Part shown: in pieces, positions 50,301-61,925 of the stretch
Layout: every line of letters begins with the position of its first letter
Numbering within the stretch: position 1 is the stretch's first letter
Origin: Pleurodeles waltl
Taxonomy: Eukaryota; Chordata; Amphibia; Caudata; Salamandridae
Reading direction: 5' to 3'
Length of the DNA stretch: 64,000 nucleotides
Assembly (NCBI RefSeq): GCF_031143425.1
Contig: NW_027150022.1
Location: 1-64,000 of the forward strand
Translations under genes and position numbers: made by a program
The notes under the pieces: generated by a model
What the model saw: the letters and a program-made list of their open reading frames with translations, nothing else
Databases searched by the model: none
What the model was told of the DNA's origin: nothing

Positions 50301-51013
50301 AGGCAGGAACTTACCCACTGGACCACACTGGCTTCCATGTCTTTAGCTTGTCAAATCGTCCCTATATCATGGCTGTGAATTATTCTCTGCAGTGGAAGCC
50401 ATAAGCAATGACACCACGGCCTTTGTTTGGCTGATAGGGTCTCTTGCACAGTGAAAACCTATCAAGGAGTTGTAGCGCAGTGGCAACGTCAAGTGCCTTT
50501 GGTGCAGCAGGCTATTCCTATACAGGGGTTCAAATCCGGCCACCGGCCTTAAAAATGCTTTTAGATGGAAAAAATACAGCTTTTGATTTTTTTAATTTTG
50601 AAATATTATTTTTACTTTAAAAAAATTCAGGAACAATTTAAATATATTTTGTGCATTAATGGTCTAAATTTCGAAATTTTAAATCCGCCCCCCACCTCCT
50701 TTTGCTCAAGTAGGTAAAAAAAGAGCAAAGCCTTATCTTCATTTATCAATGTATTCGTTTTTTCTTCTAATTGGTGTTTTGGAGAAGCCAAATATGGCTG
50801 GGGGCGGCAAAACTAAGCTGTATTATGTGAGGAGGGTGCCATTCACAGAATAAAATAGGCTAATCATGGTTACGAAGTGTTCTCTGCAGTGGAAACCATG
50901 AGCAACGACATCATGGCCTTTGTGTGGCTGATAGGGTCTCTTGCACTGCTAAAACCCATGAAGGAGTTGTAGCGCAGTGGCAAGGTCAAGTGCCTTTGGT
51001 GCAGCAGACTATC
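47375..51013 (+). repeat. Unit 14, family A', 3639 bp
   Basis: A' marker at 49109. First of three adjacent units with T in place of A at 50599 (AATTTTGAAAT) in SINE-like copy 1. Ten CA repeats. Minus head 50261-50336; plus heads 50466-50548 and 50963-51044. Confidence 0.94.
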
Positions 51014-54000
51014 CTTGTACAGGGGTTCGAATCCAGCCCATGCCATTAAAATGCCTTTAGTTGGAAAAAATATAGCTTTTGATTTTTTTTATTTAGAAAT
51101 ATTATTTTTACGTTAAAAAAATACAGGAACAATTGAAATATATTTTCTGCATTAATGGCCCGAATTTCGAAATTTTAAATCCGCCCCCACCTCCTTTTGC
51201 TCAAGTAGGTAAAATAGGAGCAGGCCTTATCTTCATTTATCAATGTATTCGTTTTTTTCATCTAATTGGTGTTTTGGAAAACTAAGCTGTATTATGTGAG
51301 GAGGGTGCCATTCACATAATAAAATAGGTTGAATAGTGTTGATTTTTCATTTTGAAATGCTGTGTAAGGTTGTGTGCAGGTGAAAGAGCCTTTATTAGCT
51401 GCAGTCAGAAGGTAGCATGTTGAATTTTTGAAGAGATAGAAAAGGACAAAGTCAGGCCTTTGGTTGACTATTTCTTCAAGATGCATGGTGCAGCAAGTGT
51501 AGGGATGGAGCAGCTGGCTTGCCATGGCACGGCATGGATTGGCCTGGCCTGGCATGGCCTGGCGTGCTGTGCTGCGCTGCGCTGTGCTGCGCCGTGCCAT
51601 GGCAGGGCTCTGGGACTGGGACTTTAAACATCCCAGTCTTAGTCTGCAGCCTTTACAGTAAGCCCACAAACGCCCACGAACGCCCAGGTTCTGTATAGAG
51701 GATGACTGCAGGTACTTTTGGACCCTGCTAAGTGAGGGTGGGGTCCTTATCTGAAGGCCTTCAGGCGGAAAAATCCTTAGACTAAGACAGTTTGGCAACT
51801 TTAGAAATCTGCTGAAGATCATTTGTTGAAGGTCGTATCACAGCAGAAGCTCAGCAAAGTAGGCATGGGAGAACATTATTTGCATAGGACAGCCCCTTTC
51901 TCAATCCAATTATTATGCTGCAGTTGCCATGTAGGATTACTAGAGGGCAGCAGTATGAACATAAATCCACAGAGAGGCTTTAAATCTGCTTGCTGAACTA
52001 CCTCTTGTTCTTGTTGGTTTTTTAATGAGCCATTTAGAGTGGAGGACTGGAATGACTGAGTGAATGAGTATTGAGGAATGATTGGCCTGTATTTCTAGTG
52101 AAGGGGGTGCGGGATTTGGAAGGAAAACTACAAGATAAAAGTTCCAAGGCATAGATGCATGGAAGAATATTCACGCCAAAATGAATAAACTTACACCATC
52201 TCAAAGCTTCCATGTGCGATATGATTCTTTGCAGGATGAAAGATTTGCCATGTTTGGTTCATAAATGTGCACAGTTGGTGAGTCTCTTGCCAGAATATCA
52301 GTAGCACACTCTTTAGATGTGTCCTTGCAGGCGAAATGTCAGGCACTCTTTTGGAGTTATGAGGCCTAGAAAAACCATCCAAAAGAGACCTTATAACGTG
52401 TCCTGCAATGGGACAATGAAATCATGGGGAGACCATCCCCCAAGAATCCTAACATGTTCCTTGTTTCTTCTCTCGATACCATAACCACAGGAGGCTTGTG
52501 CGAGGCATCTTTTGGTTGGTAATAGAAACTGTCAGAAACCTTCTCCCGAAGTCCTCTCCTCCCCCATTGCCCCTAACCTTTTGTGGTACCCCTGCCCCAA
52601 ATGAAGGGCGCAATAAACAAGAATGTGGGTAGGCACCCCCCCACCCCACAAAAAAAACACACTGCATCAGTCTGAGCCTCTTGGCACCCCTTTGATAATG
52701 CACCACAACACCCCTTTTGACACTGCTCCCCAAAATTTGACTTCTTCAACACCCCCCCCCGAGATTGGAACCCCATCCTTTGTAATCACCCCGTTTGGGT
52801 GCAAGGGGGTGGATTCTAACTTGTTCACCCCCATTGGCTCTGCTCCACAGTTCTCCCTCTCCTGCACGCCCTCTTGCTGTCTGGCCTAGACTGCTCCTGT
52901 ACCTCTCACCCCTTCCTCTCCTGAATCCCTGGGATGTGACCCATTCTTGCTCTCTCCCCCTCTATGCTGCCCCCCATCTTTCTCCTCTAAATCCCCCAAC
53001 TACCTCTCTGCCTACCCCACCCCCAGGCTGCATCTTCTCCCCCTCTCTCAACCTGCCCTTCTTTCACCCCATCTCCACCTCTCTGAGCTTGCCCTTCTTG
53101 CTCTACCCCCCCCTCCAATTCCCCCGTAGGCTCCACCTAGTTCTCATCTCTCTGTCTTTCTTGCCCCCCACCACCCTCCTATGCTCCGCCTACTCCCAGA
53201 GACTGCTCTTTCCCCCCCCCTAGGCTCCACCTACTCCCCCTCTCTCTGCCCTTCTTCTCCCCCCCTACTGCCCTCCTAGGCTCCACCTACTCCCCCTCTC
53301 TCCCCTCCCCGCCCCCCCCCTAGGCTCCACCTAGTTCCCCGCTCTCTGCCCCCCCCACACCTCCTCTCTCTGCCTGCCCTTACACCCCCTCTCTGAGCCT
53401 GCCCTTCTTGCTCTGCCCCCCTAGGCTCCGCCTAGTTCCCCTCTCTCTGCCCTTCTTGCCCCCCTACTCCCACTCTCTGAGTCTGCTCTTCCTCCCCCCC
53501 CATTTCCCCCACTAGGCTCTGCCTATTTCCCCTCTCTCTGCCCCCGTACTGCCTTCCTATGCTCCGCCTATTCCTCCTCTCTCTGCCTGCCCTTCTTGCC
53601 CACCCCTACTGCCCTCCTACTCCCCCTCTCTCAGCCTGCCCTTCTTGCTTACCCCCCCTCCTTACTCACCACCTATACTCCCTCTCTTCCCACTCTGGAC
53701 CTATCCTTGCCCCTTCTGCGTGTGTGCACACACACTCAGCAACCACTCTGCAATCCACCATTCACCATGCAGGCACAACTCCAGCCATGCTCTATACACA
53801 CATGCACACACACACACACACACAGACACACAGACACAGTACTTACCAATTGACGAGTCATCTCTGACTTACCTCTGCTTTGCCGCCATCAATCACCTGG
53901 TGCCGAGCCCGGGATTTGAACCCTGGTTGTCTGGCTGGAAGGCAGGAACTTACCCACTGGACCACACTGGCTTCCATGTCTTTAGCTTGTCAAATCGTCC

Positions 54001-54652
54001 CTATATCATGGCTGTGAATTATTCTCTGCAGTGGAAGCCATAAGCAATGACACCACGGCCTTTGTTTGGCTGATAGGGTCTCTTGCACAGTGAAAACCTA
54101 TCAAGGAGTTGTAGCGCAGTGGCAACGTCAAGTGCCTTTGGTGCAGCAGGCTATTCCTATACAGGGGTTCAAATCCGGCCACCGGCCTTAAAAATGCTTT
54201 TAGATGGAAAAAATACAGCTTTTGATTTTTTTAATTTTGAAATATTATTTTTACTTTAAAAAAATTCAGGAACAATTTAAATATATTTTGTGCATTAATG
54301 GTCTAAATTTCGAAATTTTAAATCCGCCCCCCACCTCCTTTTGCTCAAGTAGGTAAAAAAAGAGCAAAGCCTTATCTTCATTTATCAATGTATTCGTTTT
54401 TTCTTCTAATTGGTGTTTTGGAGAAGCCAAATATGGCTGGGGGCGGCAAAACTAAGCTGTATTATGTGAGGAGGGTGCCATTCACAGAATAAAATAGGCT
54501 AATCATGGTTACGAAGTGTTCTCTGCAGTGGAAACCATGAGCAACGACATCATGGCCTTTGTGTGGCTGATAGGGTCTCTTGCACTGCTAAAACCCATGA
54601 AGGAGTTGTAGCGCAGTGGCAAGGTCAAGTGCCTTTGGTGCAGCAGACTATC
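51014..54652 (+). repeat. Unit 15, family A', 3639 bp
   Basis: A' marker at 52748 and the shared T at 54238. Ten CA repeats. Minus head 53900-53975; plus heads 54105-54187 and 54602-54683. Confidence 0.94.
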
Positions 54653-57600
54653 CTTGTACAGGGGTTCGAATCCAGCCCATGCCATTAAAATGCCTTTAGT
54701 TGGAAAAAATATAGCTTTTGATTTTTTTTATTTAGAAATATTATTTTTACGTTAAAAAAATACAGGAACAATTGAAATATATTTTCTGCATTAATGGCCC
54801 GAATTTCGAAATTTTAAATCCGCCCCCACCTCCTTTTGCTCAAGTAGGTAAAATAGGAGCAGGCCTTATCTTCATTTATCAATGTATTCGTTTTTTTCAT
54901 CTAATTGGTGTTTTGGAAAACTAAGCTGTATTATGTGAGGAGGGTGCCATTCACATAATAAAATAGGTTGAATAGTGTTGATTTTTCATTTTGAAATGCT
55001 GTGTAAGGTTGTGTGCAGGTGAAAGAGCCTTTATTAGCTGCAGTCAGAAGGTAGCATGTTGAATTTTTGAAGAGATAGAAAAGGACAAAGTCAGGCCTTT
55101 GGTTGACTATTTCTTCAAGATGCATGGTGCAGCAAGTGTAGGGATGGAGCAGCTGGCTTGCCATGGCACGGCATGGATTGGCCTGGCCTGGCATGGCCTG
55201 GCGTGCTGTGCTGCGCTGCGCTGTGCTGCGCCGTGCCATGGCAGGGCTCTGGGACTGGGACTTTAAACATCCCAGTCTTAGTCTGCAGCCTTTACAGTAA
55301 GCCCACAAACGCCCACGAACGCCCAGGTTCTGTATAGAGGATGACTGCAGGTACTTTTGGACCCTGCTAAGTGAGGGTGGGGTCCTTATCTGAAGGCCTT
55401 CCGGCGGAAAAATCCTTAGACTAAGACAGTTTGGCAACTTTAGAAATCTGCTGAAGATCATTTGTTGAAGGTCGTATCACAGCAGAAGCTCAGCAAAGTA
55501 AGCATGGGAGAACATTATTTGCATAGGACAGCCCCTTTCTCAATCCAATTATTATGCTGCAGTTGCCATGTAGGATTACTAGAGGGCAGCAGTATGAACA
55601 TAAATCCACAGAGAGGCTTTAAATCTGCTTGCTGAACTACCTCTTGTTCTTGTTGGTTTTTTAATGAGCCATTTAGAGTGGAGGACTGGAATGACTGAGT
55701 GAATGAGTATTGAGGAATGATTGGCCTGTATTTCTAGTGAAGGGGGTGCGGGATTTGGAAGGAAAACTACAAGATAAAAGTTCCAAGGCATAGATGCATG
55801 GAAGAATATTCACGCCAAAATGAATAAACTTACACCATCTCAAAGCTTCCATGTGCGATATGATTCTTTGCAGGATGAAAGATTTGCCATGTTTGGTTCA
55901 TAAATGTGCACAGTTGGTGAGTCTCTTGCCAGAATATCAGTAGCACACTCTTTAGATGTGTCCTTGCAGGCGAAATGTCAGGCACTCTTTTGGAGTTATG
56001 AGGCCTAGAAAAACCATCCAAAAGAGACCTTATAACGTGTCCTGCAATGGGACAATGAAATCATGGGGAGACCATCCCCCAAGAATCCTAACATGTTCCT
56101 TGTTTCTTCTCTCGATACCATAACCACAGGAGGCTTGTGCGAGGCATCTTTTGGTTGGTAATAGAAACTGTCAGAAACCTTCTCCCGAAGTCCTCTCCTC
56201 CCCCATTGCCCCTAACCTTTTGTGGTACCCCTGCCCCAAATGAAGGGCGCAATAAACAAGAATGTGGGTAGGCACCCCCCCACCCCACAAAAAAAACACA
56301 CTGCATCAGTCTGAGCCTCTTGGCACCCCTTTGATAATGCACCACAACACCCCTTTTGACACTGCTCCCCAAAATTTGACTTCTTCAACACCCCCCCCCG
56401 AGATTGGAACCCCATCCTTTGTAATCACCCCGTTTGGGTGCAAGGGGGTGGATTCTAACTTGTTCACCCCCATTGGCTCTGCTCCACAGTTCTCCCTCTC
56501 CTGCACGCCCTCTTGCTGTCTGGCCTAGACTGCTCCTGTACCTCTCACCCCTTCCTCTCCTGAATCCCTGGGATGTGACCCATTCTTGCTCTCTCCCCCT
56601 CTATGCTGCCCCCCATCTTTCTCCTCTAAATCCCCCAACTACCTCTCTGCCTACCCCACCCCCAGGCTGCATCTTCTCCCCCTCTCTCAACCTGCCCTTC
56701 TTTCACCCCATCTCCACCTCTCTGAGCTTGCCCTTCTTGCTCTACCCCCCCCTCCAATTCCCCCGTAGGCTCCACCTAGTTCTCATCTCTCTGTCTTTCT
56801 TGCCCCCCACCACCCTCCTATGCTCCGCCTACTCCCAGAGACTGCTCTTTCCCCCCCCCTAGGCTCCACCTACTCCCCCTCTCTCTGCCCTTCTTCTCCC
56901 CCCCTACTGCCCTCCTAGGCTCCACCTACTCCCCCTCTCTCCCCTCCCCGCCCCCCCCCTAGGCTCCACCTAGTTCCCCGCTCTCTGCCCCCCCCACACC
57001 TCCTCTCTCTGCCTGCCCTTACACCCCCTCTCTGAGCCTGCCCTTCTTGCTCTGCCCCCCTAGGCTCCGCCTAGTTCCCCTCTCTCTGCCCTTCTTGCCC
57101 CCCTACTCCCACTCTCTGAGTCTGCTCTTCCTCCCCCCCCATTTCCCCCACTAGGCTCTGCCTATTTCCCCTCTCTCTGCCCCCGTACTGCCTTCCTATG
57201 CTCCGCCTATTCCTCCTCTCTCTGCCTGCCCTTCTTGCCCACCCCTACTGCCCTCCTACTCCCCCTCTCTCAGCCTGCCCTTCTTGCTTACCCCCCCTCC
57301 TTACTCACCACCTATACTCCCTCTCTTCCCACTCTGGACCTATCCTTGCCCCTTCTGCGTGTGTGCACACACACTCAGCAACCACTCTGCAATCCACCAT
57401 TCACCATGCAGGCACAACTCCAGCCATGCTCTATACACACATGCACACACACACACACACACAGACACACAGACACAGTACTTACCAATTGACGAGTCAT
57501 CTCTGACTTACCTCTGCTTTGCCGCCATCAATCACCTGGTGCCGAGCCCGGGATTTGAACCCTGGTTGTCTGGCTGGAAGGCAGGAACTTACCCACTGGA

Positions 57601-58291
57601 CCACACTGGCTTCCATGTCTTTAGCTTGTCAAATCGTCCCTATATCATGGCTGTGAATTATTCTCTGCAGTGGAAGCCATAAGCAATGACACCACGGCCT
57701 TTGTTTGGCTGATAGGGTCTCTTGCACAGTGAAAACCTATCAAGGAGTTGTAGCGCAGTGGCAACGTCAAGTGCCTTTGGTGCAGCAGGCTATTCCTATA
57801 CAGGGGTTCAAATCCGGCCACCGGCCTTAAAAATGCTTTTAGATGGAAAAAATACAGCTTTTGATTTTTTTAATTTTGAAATATTATTTTTACTTTAAAA
57901 AAATTCAGGAACAATTTAAATATATTTTGTGCATTAATGGTCTAAATTTCGAAATTTTAAATCCGCCCCCCACCTCCTTTTGCTCAAGTAGGTAAAAAAA
58001 GAGCAAAGCCTTATCTTCATTTATCAATGTATTCGTTTTTTCTTCTAATTGGTGTTTTGGAGAAGCCAAATATGGCTGGGGGCGGCAAAACTAAGCTGTA
58101 TTATGTGAGGAGGGTGCCATTCACAGAATAAAATAGGCTAATCATGGTTACGAAGTGTTCTCTGCAGTGGAAACCATGAGCAACGACATCATGGCCTTTG
58201 TGTGGCTGATAGGGTCTCTTGCACTGCTAAAACCCATGAAGGAGTTGTAGCGCAGTGGCAAGGTCAAGTGCCTTTGGTGCAGCAGACTATC
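54653..58291 (+). repeat. Unit 16, A / A' mosaic, 3639 bp
   Basis: The left part has C at 55402 and A at unit position 849, as in units 1 and 17. From the middle it is A' (56387) and carries the T at 57877 of units 14-15. Ten CA repeats. Minus head 57539-57614; plus heads 57744-57826 and 58241-58322. Confidence 0.93.
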
Positions 58292-61200
58292 CTTGTACAG
58301 GGGTTCGAATCCAGCCCATGCCATTAAAATGCCTTTAGTTGGAAAAAATATAGCTTTTGATTTTTTTTATTTAGAAATATTATTTTTACGTTAAAAAAAT
58401 ACAGGAACAATTGAAATATATTTTCTGCATTAATGGCCCGAATTTCGAAATTTTAAATCCGCCCCCACCTCCTTTTGCTCAAGTAGGTAAAATAGGAGCA
58501 GGCCTTATCTTCATTTATCAATGTATTCGTTTTTTTCATCTAATTGGTGTTTTGGAAAACTAAGCTGTATTATGTGAGGAGGGTGCCATTCACATAATAA
58601 AATAGGTTGAATAGTGTTGATTTTTCATTTTGAAATGCTGTGTAAGGTTGTGTGCAGGTGAAAGAGCCTTTATTAGCTGCAGTCAGAAGGTAGCATGTTG
58701 AATTTTTGAAGAGATAGAAAAGGACAAAGTCAGGCCTTTGGTTGACTATTTCTTCAAGATGCATGGTGCAGCAAGTGTAGGGATGGAGCAGCTGGCTTGC
58801 CATGGCACGGCATGGATTGGCCTGGCCTGGCATGGCCTGGCGTGCTGTGCTGCGCTGCGCTGTGCTGCGCCGTGCCATGGCAGGGCTCTGGGACTGGGAC
58901 TTTAAACATCCCAGTCTTAGTCTGCAGCCTTTACAGTAAGCCCACAAACGCCCACGAACGCCCAGGTTCTGTATAGAGGATGACTGCAGGTACTTTTGGA
59001 CCCTGCTAAGTGAGGGTGGGGTCCTTATCTGAAGGCCTTCCGGCGGAAAAATCCTTAGACTAAGACAGTTTGGCAACTTTAGAAATCTGCTGAAGATCAT
59101 TTGTTGAAGGTCGTATCACAGCAGAAGCTCAGCAAAGTAAGCATGGGAGAACATTATTTGCATAGGACAGCCCCTTTCTCAATCCAATTATTATGCTGCA
59201 GTTGCCATGTAGGATTACTAGAGGGCAGCAGTATGAACATAAATCCACAGAGAGGCTTTAAATCTGCTTGCTGAACTACCTCTTGTTCTTGTTGGTTTTT
59301 TAATGAGCCATTTAGAGTGGAGGACTGGAATGACTGAGTGAATGAGTATTGAGGAATGATTGGCCTGTATTTCTAGTGAAGGGGGTGCGGGATTTGGAAG
59401 GAAAACTACAAGATAAAAGTTCCAAGGCATAGATGCATGGAAGAATATTCACGCCAAAATGAATAAACTTACACCATCTCAAAGCTTCCATGTGCGATAT
59501 GATTCTTTGCAGGATGAAAGATTTGCCATGTTTGGTTCATAAATGTGCACAGTTGGTGAGTCTCTTGCCAGAATATCAGTAGCACACTCTTTAGATGTGT
59601 CCTTGCAGGCGAAATGTCAGGCACTCTTTTGGAGTTATGAGGCCTAGAAAAACCATCCAAAAGAGACCTTATAACGTGTCCTGCAATGGGACAATGAAAT
59701 CATGGGGAGACCATCCCCCAAGAATCCTAACATGTTCCTTGTTTCTTCTCTCGATACCATAACCACAGGAGGCTTGTGCGAGGCATCTTTTGGTTGGTAA
59801 TAGAAACTGTCAGAAACCTTCTCCCGAAGTCCTCTCCTCCCCCATTGCCCCTAACCTTTTGTGGTACCCCTGCCCCAAATGAAGGGCGCAATAAACAAGA
59901 ATGTGGGTAGGCACCCCCCCACCCCACAAAAAAAACACACTGCATCAGTCTGAGCCTCTTGGCACCCCTTTGATAATGCACCACAACACCCCTTTTGACA
60001 CTGCTCCCCAAAATTTGACTTCTTCCACACCCCCCCCCGAGATTGGAACCCCATCCTTTGTAATCACCCCGTTTGGGTGCAAGGGGGTGGATTCTAACTT
60101 GTTCACCCCCATTGGCTCTGCTCCACAGTTCTCCCTCTCCTGCACGCCCTCTTGCTGTCTGGCCTAGACTGCTCCTGTACCTCTCACCCCTTCCTCTCCT
60201 GAATCCCTGGGATGTGACCCATTCTTGCTCTCTCCCCCTCTATGCTGCCCCCCATCTTTCTCCTCTAAATCCCCCAACTACCTCTCTGCCTACCCCACCC
60301 CCAGGCTGCATCTTCTCCCCCTCTCTCAACCTGCCCTTCTTTCACCCCATCTCCACCTCTCTGAGCTTGCCCTTCTTGCTCTACCCCCCCCTCCAATTCC
60401 CCCGTAGGCTCCACCTAGTTCTCATCTCTCTGTCTTTCTTGCCCCCCACCACCCTCCTATGCTCCGCCTACTCCCAGAGACTGCTCTTTCCCCCCCCCTA
60501 GGCTCCACCTACTCCCCCTCTCTCTGCCCTTCTTCTCCCCCCCTACTGCCCTCCTAGGCTCCACCTACTCCCCCTCTCTCCCCTCCCCGCCCCCCCCTAG
60601 GCTCCACCTAGTTCCCCGCTCTCTGCCCCCCCCACACCTCCTCTCTCTGCCTGCCCTTACACCCCCTCTCTGAGCCTGCCCTTCTTGCTCTGCCCCCCTA
60701 GGCTCCGCCTAGTTCCCCTCTCTCTGCCCTTCTTGCCCCCCTACTCCCACTCTCTGAGTCTGCTCTTCCTCCCCCCCCATTTCCCCCACTAGGCTCTGCC
60801 TATTTCCCCTCTCTCTGCCCCCGTACTGCCTTCCTATGCTCCGCCTATTCCTCCTCTCTCTGCCTGCCCTTCTTGCCCACCCCTACTGCCCTCCTACTCC
60901 CCCTCTCTCAGCCTGCCCTTCTTGCTTACCCCCCCTCCTTACTCACCACCTATACTCCCTCTCTTCCCACTCTGGACCTATCCTTGCCCCTTCTGCGTGT
61001 GTGCACACACACTCAGCAACCACTCTGCAATCCACCATTCACCATGCAGGCACAACTCCAGCCATGCTCTATACACACATGCACACACACACACACAGAC
61101 ACACAGACACAGTACTTACCAATTGACGAGTCATCTCTGACTTACCTCTGCTTTGCCGCCATCAATCACCTGGTGCCGAGCCCGGGATTTGAACCCTGGT

Positions 61201-61925
61201 TGTCTGGCTGGAAGGCAGGAACTTACCCACTGGACCACACTGGCTTCCATGTCTTTAGCTTGTCAAATCGTCCCTATATCATGGCTGTGAATTATTCTCT
61301 GCAGTGGAAGCCATAAGCAATGACACCACGGCCTTTGTTTGGCTGATAGGGTCTCTTGCACAGTGAAAACCTATCAAGGAGTTGTAGCGCAGTGGCAACG
61401 TCAAGTGCCTTTGGTGCAGCAGGCTATTCCTATACAGGGGTTCAAATCCGGCCACCGGCCTTAAAAATGCTTTTAGATGGAAAAAATACAGCTTTTGATT
61501 TTTTTAATTTAGAAATATTATTTTTACTTTAAAAAAATTCAGGAACAATTTAAATATATTTTGTGCATTAATGGTCTAAATTTCGAAATTTTAAATCCGC
61601 CCCCCACCTCCTTTTGCTCAAGTAGGTAAAAAAAGAGCAAAGCCTTATCTTCATTTATCAATGTATTCGTTTTTTCTTCTAATTGGTGTTTTGGAGAAGC
61701 CAAATATGGCTGGGGGCGGCAAAACTAAGCTGTATTATGTGAGGAGGGTGCCATTCACAGAATAAAATAGGCTAATCATGGTTACGAAGTGTTCTCTGCA
61801 GTGGAAACCATGAGCAACGACATCATGGCCTTTGTGTGGCTGATAGGGTCTCTTGCACTGCTAAAACCCATGAAGGAGTTGTAGCGCAGTGGCAAGGTCA
61901 AGTGCCTTTGGTGCAGCAGACTATC
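58292..61925 (+). repeat. Unit 17, family A, 3634 bp
   Basis: Resembles unit 1: C at 59041, A at unit position 849, eight CA repeats. The C-run near 60595 is shorter than in the other units. Minus head 61173-61248; plus heads 61378-61460 and 61875-61956. Confidence 0.94.
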
